Positions 22,439-34,960 are shown, counted from the first letter of the stretch. The stretch: DNA of 64,000 nucleotides from Adiantum capillus-veneris (GCA_014529385.2 CM043968.1:128997018-129061017); one strand, 5' to 3'. Notes: generated by a model from the letters alone, not told the origin. Numbers and translations are program-made.

Positions 22439-24340
22439 TTGATGCTTGTAAAAGCAGAGGATTGTGTAAAAGATCAAATATCAGGAAAATTCTCAAAAAA
22501 TCAAATAGAACGAACGCGAGAAGAAATAAAACAGGTACGAAAAGGTAAAACCGAAACAAAATCACAAGAATCTCACAAATCAAAAAAAGAAACAACAAAA
22601 GACCAAGAGTGGACCAAACTGGAGCGTAAATAGAAATACCAAGAACTGAAACGGTCTTTGAGAGAGATATGGACTACTGAAGAAGATAGTGATGGTAAAG
22701 GGGAGTCAGAAAAGGGCAACATGAACGTACCAGCACACTATCGGAAATTTACTATCCAGGGCAAAAAAATCATCATGACACCACTAGTCAGGGAAAGAAC
22801 CAACCAAGAATCTTACGATGGGCCTGAAAATGCAAAAAAGATAGACCTCGCAGAACCAGGTGAAAAGCCTCATCCGGTCTATATAGCTAACGATTTAGAG
22901 CTTGAGGAGGAAGAACAGCTAACCCAACTTCTCAAGAAGTATAAAGATGTGTTCGCTTGGTCCTATAAAGACCTCAAAGGAGTTGATCCATTGATATGCC
23001 AACATACAATTCCTTTGAAATCGGATGCAAAACCTAGCAAACAACGTCCTTATACATATAATGACACATTTGCTAAACGAATCAAAGAAGAGATTGATAA
23101 ACTGATGGAAGCGGAATTCATCTATGAGATTGAACATATAGATTGGGTGTCACCCATTGTTATAGTTCCCAAAAAGAATGGGAAACTGCGAGTGTGTGTA
23201 AACCTCAAGAAGGTGAATGTAGCAACCATAAGGGATAATTATCCCTTACCAATCACAGAACATGTACTTGAGCGAGTGGCTGGGAAACGGGCTTATTCCT
23301 TTCTGGATGGGTTTTCAGGATACAACCAACTGGCAATAGCAAGGGAGGATCAACACAAAACAACGTTTGCCACAGAATGGGGGATTTATGCGTATCGAGT
23401 TATGCCATTTGGCTTAACTAATGCACCAGCCACTTTCCAGAGGTTAATGACTCACGCATTCAAGGAATACCTAAGAATATTCTTAGAAATTTACATGGAT
23501 GACCTGTGTGTACACTCTCTTCTACGAGAGGAACATATAGACCATTTGCAAAAGGTCTTTGAAAAGTGCAGGACATATCGAATCTGTCTTAACCCGGAAA
23601 AATGTGTATTTATGGTTAAGCAAGGACGAATCTTAGGACACATTGTCTCAAGAAATGGCATAACCACAGACCTAGACAAAGTCAAAGTCATTGTAGACCT
23701 GCCCAGGCCTACTAATGCGAAACAAGTGAAATCCTTCATGGGACACTGCGGATATTATCGAAGATTCATATACTTGTATGCGGTTATCGCACAACCTCTG
23801 TATCGTTTGCTAGTCAATTTTGAGTGGACCGAGGAGTGTGAAACTTCATTCCAAAAGCTGAAGGACAACCTTATATCAGCACCTGTACTAAAGGCACCAG
23901 ATTGGGAAAAGATATTCCATGTGCACATTGATGCTTCAGCATATGCCATTGGAAGTATTCTAGCTCAACCTGGAGACGGAACAATGGATTTTCCGGTTTG
24001 CCGAGCCGACAGTTAAACAGTGCAGAGAAGAACTACACAACCACCGAGCGGGAAGGGTTAGGAATGATTTATGATGTAAAGAAATTTTGGCATTATTTGT
24101 TTGCAAAAAAATTTGTGTTCTTCACAGATCATCAAGCTCTTTTGTACCTAGTAAATAAACCTTGCAATACAGGGAGAATCGTACGTTGGTTTATTATATT
24201 GCTAAGAGTTTGACTTCACAGTGGTGGTCAAAAAGGGTAAAACCCATCTACGAGCAGATCATCTTTCGAGGATACACAACGGGGAATCTCCTGAAGGAGT
24301 AGATGATGACATACCAGATGCTTACCTTTTCAACATTGAA
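22439..24340 (+). pseudogene. Reverse transcriptase and RNase H of the Ogre/Tat/Athila-like element
   Basis: A lysine-rich leader (22439-22633) ends at a TAG. From about 22640 the RT includes [34 protein letters not shown] and an intact catalytic box IYMDDL (about 23490), then GHCGYYRRFI. The RT frame is lost near 23990. RNase H continues in another frame (SRQLNSAEKNYTTTERE, FFTDHQALLYLV at about 24119) and returns to the first frame near 24215 (LRADHLSRI). Thus there are two compensating frameshifts around RNase H. The motifs fit the non-chromodomain Tat/Athila branch of Ty3/Gypsy. Confidence 0.9.
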
Positions 24341-25980
24341 ATGGTACCCAAATGGTCTCAGGAAATTTTTAGCATTCTTTCCTTCGGAAGTAGGTTTGAT
24401 CATACGGAATGCAGATCCAAACAGCAAACAATTTGACAAACAGAAGACTTCAAGTTGATAGCAGGAAGGCTGTATCATCTTGGATCTGACGTAATCCTAC
24501 GATTATGTATAAATTCGGAAGAATTCGAGTGCTACCTTGAAGAGGCACATGTCCAGGGTTGTGCATTTCATTGTTCAACAGTGAAGACACACCAGAGACA
24601 GAAACAGTCAGGGGTTTATTGGCCAACTATGTATGCGGACACACATTCCTATGTTACCAATTGTACTATGTGTAGTGCCAAACGACCAGTGGATCACGCA
24701 ACTTTGTTTCAGGTAAACATAGCACCTGCATGGAGTCAATATATCATTGAATTCTTAATCACCAGGACATTCCCTGAGAACATCACGAGAGCACGGGAAA
24801 AAGCTATAGAGTTGGAAGCTCGTGACTTTCAGTTAATTGGGAATCAACTCTATAAGCGGGGAAAGGACAATCAACTTAGAATCTGTGCAAGTGAAAGCGA
24901 ATACCTGTTGATTCTAGAACATGCACATAGCGGAATAAGTGGAGGCCATTTTTCGGGCGATAAGACGGCAAAAATTATCTTAACCGCAGGAATTTGGTGG
25001 CCTACATTTCACATGGATGCCGAAGAGTTTGTAAAACGTTGTGATGCATGTCAACGTACCAAGATGCCAATAAAAAGAGATGAGATGCCATTACGGCCAA
25101 TGATGGGAGCAAGAGCATTTGCAAAATGGGGCATTGATTTTGTGGAACTTATGTCACCCCCCGCATATCGCACCCATACCCAATATATCATTGTGGCTAC
25201 GGACTATCTCACAAAATGGGTCGAAGCCAAAGCAACACAAAATGCTGATGCACGTACCACGGCACAATTTTTGTATGAGAATGTTTTTGTACGTTACGAG
25301 TTACCAATAGAAATTGTCAGTGACTGTGGCACACATTTTCTCAATGAAGTCATTGAATATCTGCTAGAGGAATTCATGGTCATACATAGGAAATCCGCAC
25401 CATACCATCCACAGGCCAATGGGCAAGCTGAGGCCACAAATAAAACACTATGCACGGTTCTCACTAAAATAGTGTCAGAATCACGAACAGATTGGGATCA
25501 GCAGCTACACTCAACACTATGGGCATACAGGGTAGCTTACAAAACATCAATAGGAACAACACCATACAACATGGTATTTGGGCTACATGCTATACTACCT
25601 ATAGAGTTTTTAATCCCAACTCTACGAGTATAAAAAAGCTTGGAATGGAAAGGGCATGAGCTCTCTTCAAGGATTGATGATCTTGAAAAGCTAGATGAAC
25701 TCCGCTTACGGGCTGTCACGTCAATCTATGCTGAAAAGAGAAGACAAAAGGAATTTTTTGACAAACATGTGCGTACCAAAGAGTTCAAAACAGGTGATTA
25801 CGTACTTGTTTATACCTTGAAGCAACATGCCAAGAAACTTAAAAAGTGAGGGATGGGACCATTTTTGATTAGTGATCTATCACAAAGTGGAGCTGTCAAG
25901 CTTGCTACATTAGCAGGTGAAGAAATGCCAAACTGGATTAGTGGATGTCGACTGAGGAGGTATCATCTACCACTCACACA
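24341..25980 (+). pseudogene. Integrase with two tandem HHCC zinc modules
   Basis: One frame with stops at 24434 (TGA), 25631 (TAA) and 25847 (TGA). Module 1 (24446-24682) and module 2 (24824-25062) align in register: DFKLIAGRLYHLGSD versus DFQLIGNQLYKRGKD, LEEAH versus LEHAH, GVYWPT versus GIWWPT, CTMC versus CDAC. Module 2 keeps a standard HHCC pattern (AHSGISGGH...CDAC). The catalytic core follows, with GIDFVELM (about 25130), VSDCGTHF (about 25318) and the HPQANGQAEATN glutamate (about 25410). The GPY/F-like end is at about 25745-25980. No chromodomain is present. Confidence 0.88.
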
Positions 25981-27253
25981 GGAGATGCTCCAACAAATTC
26001 ATCAAGAAAAACAACGAATGAAGGAAAAAGAGAGAGTACGAGAGGAAGCTCAAGCTGAAGCACAAGAACGCATTGCAAAAAGACGGCTTCTGCGACAACA
26101 ACAACAAAGTGGAGCACCATTGCGAATCAATGCCATTCGACTGACTAAGTTGGAGGAGGAAACAGTGGAGCCAATAATTGCAGTCAAAGTGGGCAAAAAT
26201 CAAGTTGAATCAATAGCTTTGCTTGATTCAGGTTCTCAAGAAAATTTGATCTCTTACGGATTATAACAACATCTCAAAGTCACAGATAAACTTCATCCTA
26301 CTCCCCAAGTGCTGGAAAGTAGCACATCACACCCATTGAAAACATTGGGATGGACTATATTGCATGTACAGATACATCAATATATTTATCCACACAAATT
26401 CTATGTGGTGACAGATGAAAGCACACAACACCCAATGATGCTAGGGCAACCTTGGCAAAAAGCATACAATGTGCAGATAGATTGGAAAGCAAAGGCGGTC
26501 AAAATTCAGCACGAACATGAACAACAGATGATAGCTTTTGCTCAGCATTACCATCATGAACAACTGCAAGCTATGCAATCACTGGAAACAAAGCCAAAAG
26601 CACAAATGCCATCAAAGAACAACAGGAGACCCGAGACCAAAAATCAGGTAAAATCCAACCATACTACTTACAGACAGATGAAGTCACCGGCCACAATGCA
26701 AAAATCTAGGCTACCAAAACAAGGTAAACAAGTATGGATGCGGAAGGATAGAAATGCAATGGCAGAAAAACAACAATGTAACAAACGGATTCCAACAAAG
26801 CAGACGGTTCAACCCCAAACCAAGGTCATAAAACAGATATGGATCCCAAAGAAAATGCTTAGCCAAAATCCAAATGCCACTCACATTTGGATACCAAAGC
26901 AAAAGCAAAAGGAACTACCTGCCGTATAAGCAACAATGGAAAGTAGACAACTGCAATTCAAAAAGGGAAACAGACATATGTGGATGCCGATGAAAGACAA
27001 ACCAGTGGCAAACAAGAAAGTGCCAAACCATCTACAAAAATCAGTAGCAACAAAATACCAATGGAAAGCCAAGGCCATAAAGCCCGTAGCCATTCCATCC
27101 CAGCCAATTCTATCCTTAAACACAACTACGACTCCATCAACAGTGTTGGCAAAGCAATTGTCTCTTGCCAAAAAGACAATTAAACAGAGAGCAGTAGAGT
27201 TACAACTTCTACTTGCAAAGAAAGCAAAAAACCTCGACAGCGAATTCCAATAA
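25981..27253 (+). pseudogene. Second retropepsin-like domain with basic repeat tail, downstream of integrase
   Basis: The integrase frame continues through a Glu/Arg-rich helix (about 26000-26100) into a second aspartic-protease-like fold. It has IALLDSGSQENLIS (catalytic Asp at 26224), a TAA in place of a sense codon at 26264-26266, then MMLGQPW (about 26430), the hydrophobic-G-x-x-W close of retropepsins. A Lys/Gln-rich tail follows with repeated VWMRK, IWIPK, IWIPK and MWMPM (about 26734, 26839, 26887, 26979), interrupted by TAA at 26927-26929 and ending at 27251. A protease-like domain after integrase is not the standard Gypsy layout. Confidence 0.75.
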
Positions 27254-30200
27254 GCATCTTGCTTATTCCCTTCTCTTGCACCGCATTAATTTTTCCATGC
27301 ATTGACCGAGTATGCATAAAATAGGGCCACATTAATCGGCCAGGCATAAGCACAACTTTTTCAACCTATGCACGGCACATACTCCGAGGCGAAACCTTGT
27401 CATCCGGGAGGACTCCGGCTCGGAGGGGGGGAGGCATTCTAGAGGCACTCTCAAATGCGGAACCAATGACAGAAACAACAAAAAAGGGCATGATTTTCGA
27501 CTACTTTAAGGGTTGTTGTTTGATTGCGAAATTTTTTGGAGTAACCCAAGTACATATGCCCTTATACAGCATGAATCTACAAGTATATGGGGCCAAACGC
27601 CAAATCAAGCCCCTAGGTGTGTGTATATAAGTAGAAATAGCCATTTTTCAGGCAAAATATTGGTAAAACGAAGAAATCCTCCATAAAAATTGCATGTGAG
27701 TGTATATAATGTGTTGCGGTGATGTTTGTGATTTATTATGATTTTTGGGGATTTTTTGGTGAGTGGCATAAAATGGTAACCATCTTTTTGCAACATTTTT
27801 TCAGCCTACTCAACATCCTCTTCCTCATATGTGTATATATTTTTCTACGCTATTAAGTTATCTAGAGTAAATTCCTCCTCTTCGTTTAACCTTTGGGACG
27901 ACACATACATTGTACTCTTCCCAAAAATGTCACCTTATTCATATATTTATATTACTACCCTTTTCTTTTTTGCTTTGTAAATAAAATTAAGCATACAATA
28001 ACCGACTATCTACCCCAAACTTTCTTACCTCTTGTAAATTAGTAGTAGAAAAATAATATATCCATCTTCCATCCCATATAGATAAATTACCATGGAAAAT
28101 CAACTCTCCACTTGTCTTTACCAAAGATTATGGTCCATCTCTACAAGTCTTCTATGCCCCCTACATAAGTGGCCCAATATCTCTTAAGAATATACATATA
28201 GTTTTTCTCCTTTCAAAAAGACTCAAATTGTATATTCTTTTCACAAGAAAATAATATTGGGCCCTCCTCTATTTTTTTAAGCATCATACCCTTTTGAAAA
28301 AGCATGATTCCCCTTGGATGCATACAAACAAAGGGCCCATACAAGAAGACTTGGAAGCAAATGGTTCCCTAACCTAGTGTGGACCTTCCAAACCGAATTC
28401 CTTGGTGCATGGGCATGAAGAATAGTCCAAATTCATATCAAACATGTTGAGAAGGTCAAATTTGCCTTTTGAAGCATGTCATTCCGAGCTACAGGTAAAA
28501 AGTTATGGTCAAAATAGTGTAAATCTGTCAGCTTCGCAAGAAAAGGGAACTGTAAATCAAGTAAATCAAGAGGGTGAGATCTTATTTGCCCCTACTCATC
28601 TTCTAGAAGAGCAATGAGTGTTCAAGGTCACTTTCATGTGATGGGACCAACCGAATGATGCATTCTAAATGCCAAGACAGACAAGTTGAGATACCCTGCA
28701 GGAGCCACCCGTAGGGCCTCATGGTGGGGCCCACCTACATTATGCACCCCTATAGAGCCTTCACGGTCTAAAATGATATTTTTGGTGAATAAATAGTCCC
28801 TTTTATGTCCAATATTCAATAAGTGGTCAAAGGACACTTAATTAGGGCTAATCACTCACCCTAATTAAGTGTAGCATAATCCCACTCCTACACAACTATA
28901 AATAGACCCCCTTGGAGAGACTCAAGGACACACACCTATATTTTCAACTTCATGTTGTTCTTGATCAATAGTAGAGAAACCCACAACTCTCCCTCTTTCA
29001 CATCCTCCCTCCTAACCCTCCTCTTTGGAGGAAGTGCAACTCTATCCTCCACTCTTTCTATTCTACAATCTCTTACTCCATCAACCCAATAAATCATTTG
29101 TAGCACCTCAATAACTTTTAAATACATCATGATCTCTCTCATGGTTATGTTAATGATCATTAAATCATTTTCAAACAATCAAGTGTCGCAATTCGCGATG
29201 GTTAGCCAACGTCTGTCTTCCCCTTAAAAGGTGTGCGAGAAATCAAGTAAGTGTTCTACTCTCAATTTATCATTGGTTGGTTTCTCCACACTTATTTCAA
29301 TTAGTCTAAAGAAATTTCTCACTCCAACTCTCTTTTGCTTCATTACATATGCATTGGCTACCTCTCATGGTGATTTTATTTGTCACGGCATTGCATAGAT
29401 GGAGATGAGCTCTCTATGCAAAGTGTGTTAGTTCGATGTAGGTAATTCTCTTGTGTGTTTGAGAGGCAAGTCTTGTGCGCATATTTTTTTTTTGATGAGT
29501 GCTTGAGAGAGGAGGAGTTTGGATGTATCATGGGTATTCTTATGGGGAGAAGGTGAATGCTATTCCACAAATCGCATATTTACATTTGATGCACGGTATT
29601 GGGTTGCATAATCGTTGATGGTGTCAAGTGTCCAAAGTGTACATAGAGTAAGGGGTTCTCAAAGTGTGTTGCTTGAGTGGGTGAGTGCAAGTGTTATTTT
29701 TATTGGTTTCCTTCTCCACTCCCAAAAGAAGGTGGTGCCCCAAGTAGTGTGCGTACCTCTTTACGAACATTTTGTGAGGGTAGGCCCATTGGTTTGGGTT
29801 TAGAGGCCCCATTTCAAAAAGCTCGCCTTCACTGGGTTTGATTTGCTATTTTCCTTTTAATTTTGCTAATTTTCGGCAGAAAAACTTCAAAAATACAAAA
29901 AGCAGGTGGAAAACAGTCGTAATGAAAAACAAAAAACATGGTGATGATCAGTGACTATAGGACAACCTATGGTATAGTGGAGGTGCAATTATGAGATTGG
30001 AGCGGAAAGCATGTTTTGACCAGGTTTGACCGAAATGCCAAATTTCTGGTAAACAGAGCAAAGAGAGTCCAAATCAAGAAATTTTTGAGCCTAAACCACA
30101 TCTCGCAAGAAGATAGGAGCACATGTCAAATTTCATGAAAAGTGATTAGGGGACCTCCATTATAAGAAATTTTCACCCCATTTTTAGCTCATTTTCACTA

Positions 30201-31117
30201 TTGACCTTGTGGAGAGAGCTTCTGCCACCTAGAGCGGATCGACCTTCCAGCAGCTTCTACGACGCGCACGACTACCCGACCAGCTCCAGACATGAGAGGT
30301 AGGCTCACCACCTTGAGCTTTTCGCGCATGTTTGTCGTTATGTCGCGAAAACTAGCGTAGGGGTCACACACAAAGCGAGCGGTAGAGACCTACAGGTAGA
30401 GACGGCGGCCTAACGGCTAACCTGAAAGCAACAAGACTTCATTGGCAGCTTACCCTAGTCTAGGAGACCAGTCCTGGATAGCCAAAGGCAGTGGGAAACC
30501 ATCGGGAAAAACCCTAATTCCTAGAAACCCGCAAGAGACCACCAAATGGAAAATCGGCGAAACGGTGACCAAATGCTACCAAAATTCATGGGTAGGAGCA
30601 TCTCGACATGCTCGACAAGTCTATATGACCTGAATGACCAAAAAGTGACCCGAAGCGGCACTAAAACTCAGAAACGGCATCAAACACACAAAGCATCAAA
30701 ATGCACTTGCAGCCAAACCGCAAGTCTGTTTGCCACCAAACTTCATGAGCGGCTTTCCTAGACCATCAACAACCAAGTCCTATGGTGGTAGACCACCACA
30801 AATCATCAAAGGTATGTAAACGCAACCACGGGTGCTTCTAGAGCGACAAATTGCCAAATGGAGCTCCGATGAAGCCAAAGTCAACAAAAACCATACAGCA
30901 AGGATCCCCAAGGGATCGGGAAGCTATGGAGACCAACATCGAGAAATTTCATCGCCAAAAAGCACTCCAAAAGTCAGAAAACGGCTCGGAGGCTCTGAAG
31001 TCCACACAGGGAGTTATACTCTATCCATTTGACTTTTTTGTTGAAATTAGGCTCAAAAGGGACTTAGGGGAGCAAAGAGCAAGCACTGGGAGCACTAGCA
31101 CTGAAAAAATCACCAGG
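27254..31117 (+). other. Non-coding region with LTR-like promoter signals
   Basis: No gene is seen. A G-run (AGGGGGGGAGG, about 27424-27434) could be a polypurine tract. A TATATAAG box lies at about 27625. A second box (CTATAAATAGACCCCC) lies at about 28889-28904, and an AATAAA lies at about 29088, spaced as in an LTR R region. From about 29820 the style changes to the non-coding sequence that flanks the 3' palindromes. I found no direct partner for an LTR here, so boundaries are not called. Confidence 0.45.
28889..28904 (+). promoter_or_regulatory. TATA box of an LTR-like promoter
   Basis: CTATAAATAGACCCCC is very close in wording to the box at 14346, but flanking sequences do not match. 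It is followed about 200 bp later by AATAAA. It may be part of a solo LTR or of a divergent 3' LTR. Confidence 0.45.
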
Positions 31118-31141
31118 AGACATCCTACGCGTAGGATGTCT
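31118..31141. repeat. Palindrome copy 5 (3' array)
   Basis: A perfect 24-bp palindrome and the first of four at exact 285-bp spacing. Confidence 0.95.
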
Positions 31142-31402
31142 CAAGGGCACTTTTTGGCACAGACACCAACATTTTTTATCATGCACATGTTCTGAATGAC
31201 ATTTACAAGCCATACACCAAGTTTCATCACAGTTGGACCAAGTTTGACCTCATATGCATGGAAAAACGCAAAGTTACGGCATAGAGGAAAAAATGGGCCA
31301 AAGACCTACCAAATCTTGTCCGAATCCCATGAAACTTGCACAACACATTCACCAACACATCAACAAACAATCTATGTGGTCAGGGAGAAAAAATGATGAA
31401 AT

Positions 31403-31426
31403 AGACATCCTACGTGTAGGATGTCT
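31403..31426. repeat. Palindrome copy 6 (3' array)
   Basis: Same palindrome with the central CG changed to TG (ACGTGT), consistent with methyl-CpG decay. It is 285 bp after copy 5. Confidence 0.95.
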
Positions 31427-31687
31427 AATTGACCTTTTTGGCATACAAGGGATGTTTTATCATTCCAGATCCAATTACCTCATCATCAAGAGCCCATATG
31501 TCAAGTTTGAAGCCATTCTAATCACTTTTGACCCCCAACACCTTCAAGATACACTTTTTGAGCCCTAAAACACCTCACAGAGCCCTACAAGAATCAAATC
31601 ATGTCCAAATTCAAATCCAAGAACATGGCCATGCTCCATAGGCCAAGGACAACCCACAGAACAAGTTTCATGTCATTTTGATGAAAA

Positions 31688-31711
31688 AGACATCCTACGC
31701 GTAGGATGTCT
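31688..31711. repeat. Palindrome copy 7 (3' array)
   Basis: A perfect 24-bp palindrome, 285 bp after copy 6. Confidence 0.95.
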
Positions 31712-31972
31712 CTAGCATAAATTTAGCCTTCTGTGCAAAGAATGACATCATGGGAGCCAATACCATGGTGCAATGAGCCCATATACCAATTTTCAACCCA
31801 TTTGGACATCAATTGTTACCTATGATGGACATTCTACCCAAATTGTCACTTAAAGCCTGAATCAGCCCAAAAAATCCACTTTTTGATAGGTAAATTCAAA
31901 TCCAAGCCTATAGCCATGTTCCATGAGCCTTACACTACCTGCATGTCAAGTATGAACCAATTCTGATGAAAA

Positions 31973-31996
31973 AGACATCCTACGCGTAGGATGTCT
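31973..31996. repeat. Palindrome copy 8 (3' array)
   Basis: A perfect 24-bp palindrome, 285 bp after copy 7. Its upstream context ATTCTGATGAAAA equals that of copy 3 in the 5' array. Confidence 0.95.
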
Positions 31997-32160
31997 AGAT
32001 GGAAATATTTGGCCAGATTTGCACTGTGAGCACATGCACAGCTTCACAAGTTCCTTTTAGGCTGTAATTTCAATTTTCAAGTCATTTGGATAAGTAAAAC
32101 TCAGTTTCGCAGCTAATATGGAAAAAAGCTAACTTTGGACTACTGAGTGCAACAAGATCT

Positions 32161-34909
32161 ATGGCAGCCTCGAAGTCACCGGCAAAGAAGAAAAGAATGA
32201 CAATCAAAGATTATCTGGACGAGGTGGAACCTTTTGTCATTCTAGAGGGAACACTAAAGCCCACCAGCACACCTGGATACAAGAAGATCTGTTAGAGTCA
32301 AACGACCTAAAGATCTACTAGGGAGTGTTCAAAGACAATGAAGGCAATGTAATAGAGCTACCAATCCTGCCAAGAGAGCTCAATGAATTTGTACAAAGCA
32401 AAATGGCCGGCTACTTGGAGAAAATTGACCTCCATAACTACTTCGAAGCAATACCAGCAGGGGTGGACATCAAAAGAGTATGGGAGTTTGTAACAAGCAT
32501 CAAGGAGGATGGAGTGCCCAAGGTGACAGATTTACAAGGCAGACCAGATACAGAGATCATAATCACGGAGCGGGTTGTAGCCCATGCACTCGACCTCTCC
32601 AATGAGAGGGACAGTGTAACAAAAAGAAGGGATGAAGTCAAGGTGTACAAGGAGAAAAAGGTGAATTACACTTTTGAAGACATTGCTAACCCAAAGGTGG
32701 AAATTATGAGCCAATTGTACAACCAGTACTTCCACATGTGCACTAAGAGGCCACAGAAGTACAGGATGCCGCGAGGTACAATTGCCACAACGTTTACTTG
32801 GGCAATGACAAAAGGCACCCCAAAGATAATTAACTATGCTGCATACATACATGACAACTTAGTAAAGATGGGAAACAAAAATCCAACCTACATAGTTCCA
32901 GGAGAGCTGATCACCAAGGTGGTTTATGGGGCACTACACGCTAAAGGAAGGTGGCCTGACCCCCCATCTCAGAATGATTGGCTAAGAGTAAAAGAAGACA
33001 AGGAAGATGAGCCGCAAAGGGCACCAAGGGTGGCTACGAGGTTAAAAAGACGGCTAGAGCCAGTTGAAGAGGAGCAACTTGAGCAGAAGAAAGGAAAGAA
33101 AGAGTTTGCTCAAGTGCCGGCCAAAGAGACAAGGTCACAAAAAGCGGCAAGACTCGAGAGGCTGATGGAGAGTTTTCGAGCAGGAAGATCCCTCAAGGGG
33201 GATTTAAACGAACTCTGGAAGCCATCTCTCGAGTCTATGTCCGGATCTTCTAGAAGAGTACAAAGGGACCGCTTTGAAGATTATATCAAGAATTTTGAGA
33301 TTCTTGATGCGGCAGTGGAAAACATCCCCCATGTACCTTTCACCGAGGAGGAAGTGGAGCAGATAAGGCAGACACTGCTAGATGAACAAGAAAGCCAAGA
33401 AAGAGAAAGAAAAACAAAAGCGGACAGGGACTTAAAGGGAAAACCGGAAACTTTACCAGATAGCCCTAAACCCAGTCCACAGCCATCTCCACCGCCATCA
33501 CCACCTCCTAGCAACCCTCCACAAGAAGATAATGCAGCTGAGGACAAACTAGACGAAAGGCAAGCAGAAGAGAAAGAGTAAAGTCAAGAACCTGAGCCAG
33601 AGGAAGAGGCCAAGCCTGAATCTCAGCAAAAAGGATTAGATGAGGCCTATTATGCATTTTTGGACCTGCTAGCTGCAGGCTATACAAAGGAAGAAGCCGC
33701 CACAGTCGCATTTGACTTGGCGAGAACAGGGAATAAAGAACAGATGCAAGGAATCCGTTGGAAGTGGAAAGCATAAAGAAAAAGCTCGAGGAGGCGGAAA
33801 GAGTAAACGCTGAACTTAATGACCTCCTCGTGAATATGGGTGGAGAAGCTGAAGCGAAAAAGCAAACACTCCTCGGGCAAATTGAGGAGTTGAAAGGACA
33901 GCAACAAGCAGAGGCAGAAAGCTCAGGGCCAGCCGCCAATGAGGGCATCGACCTCGAAAATGTGGCAGATCCTGTGGACACACCCATGCAAGAGGAAAGC
34001 ATAGCAGGATCCTCTCAAGAGCCACAGGATCTAACACAAGAAGAGGAGGAGAAATTGCGTAAGGCAATAGAGGAAGAGCTAAGAGAAAGCATGAAGGAAG
34101 CCTTGGAATGGGAGCAGAGGGTCTTCAAATCTATGACAATTCAGAAGATCAACGCCAGCAATCTCAGGCGCGAGTGGCTTCAACCCTCTCTCCCATATCC
34201 ATTGCTGAAATATGAGGCAGCAACAATCAACAAGCCGATGAGACAAGAGCCAACGGTACCTCTCTACAATGCAGACACCTCGAAGCCAGAAGGAGTTAAG
34301 CTTATAGTAGATTCTCAGCCAAAGTGGAGGAAGGCTTGGCTTACCAAGTACCCACAATACCTAATCCACTTGGTAGAGGCACCTAAACATATCACAGACA
34401 ACCTCAGCTTCTGTCCTCTACCAAGAATTAGGACGTGGAAGGCACAAGAAATTTTCCAAAGAAGCCAACCCACTTGGCTGAATTACCCAAAGCTGTCGGG
34501 TGTGAAGGCAGGTGAGAGAATAAGTGTCCAATACATGGTGAAAACCCTAACAGGCGCCATACAGTTGTTCACTGGCTCACCTGACCTTACATGCATTATG
34601 ATGAGGAAGATTTGCATGACAATCTTAGCAGTGTTCGAGACCTTCAAGCCAGGCCAGGTGACTGACAACATATTCTTCTTCCAGGATACATACAAATGTG
34701 CCTATGATCTGTCAGGTCAGCCTTCCAATGAGGTGATACATGCGCTGTATCAAAGAATCATGTTTCTACCCTCCTATCACCTCCAGGATTTTGAAGAAGC
34801 ATTCTATACGGGGTTCTTCACCATAAATACAGATATCTTTGGCCCCACAATGCTGAACCTACATGCCAGCTACGAATCACTGCTAAAGATGCGGGAAACG
34901 ATAAGATGA
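32161..34909 (+). pseudogene. Large 3' ORF of element T, unknown function, broken
   Basis: The likely start is the ATG at 32161 (MAASKSPAKKKRMTIKDYLDEVEPF). After a frameshift near 32290 and a TAG at 32319 the frame runs 32325-33581, continues past a TAA at 33579, shifts near 33752 and runs to 34909, about 900 codons in all. The N-terminal part looks globular (EFVTSIKEDGVPKVTDLQGR, TFTWAMTKGTPKIINYAAYI). A Glu/Lys-rich and proline-serine linker follows (about 33000-33530), then a coiled coil (IKKKLEEAERVNAELNDLL) and a C-terminal globular part rich in aromatic residues. I see no signal peptide or membrane segment, so it is not env-like. It ends 36 bp before the polypurine tract. Confidence 0.75.
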
Positions 34910-34945
34910 AGTAGCTGATCAAGGCCATGTTGAGGACGACATGAA

Positions 34946-34960
34946 CAAGGAGGGGGGGGA
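34946..34960 (+). promoter_or_regulatory. Element T polypurine tract
   Basis: ACAAGGAGGGGGGGA abuts the TG of the right LTR, as expected for plus-strand priming. Confidence 0.93.

Noticed and set aside
14346-28904. LTR pair implied by two similar TATA boxes (14346 and 28889)
   Set aside because: The sequences around the boxes do not align; similarity is limited to the TATA motif and a short C run.
7446-31996. CRISPR-like regularly spaced palindromic repeats
   Set aside because: Spacing is 125-442 bp, the context is a plant retrotransposon, and no cas genes exist. The spacers are themselves related repeats.
32161-34909. Envelope-like gene of an Athila-type element
   Set aside because: No signal peptide, transmembrane segment or fusion-like stretch is visible.
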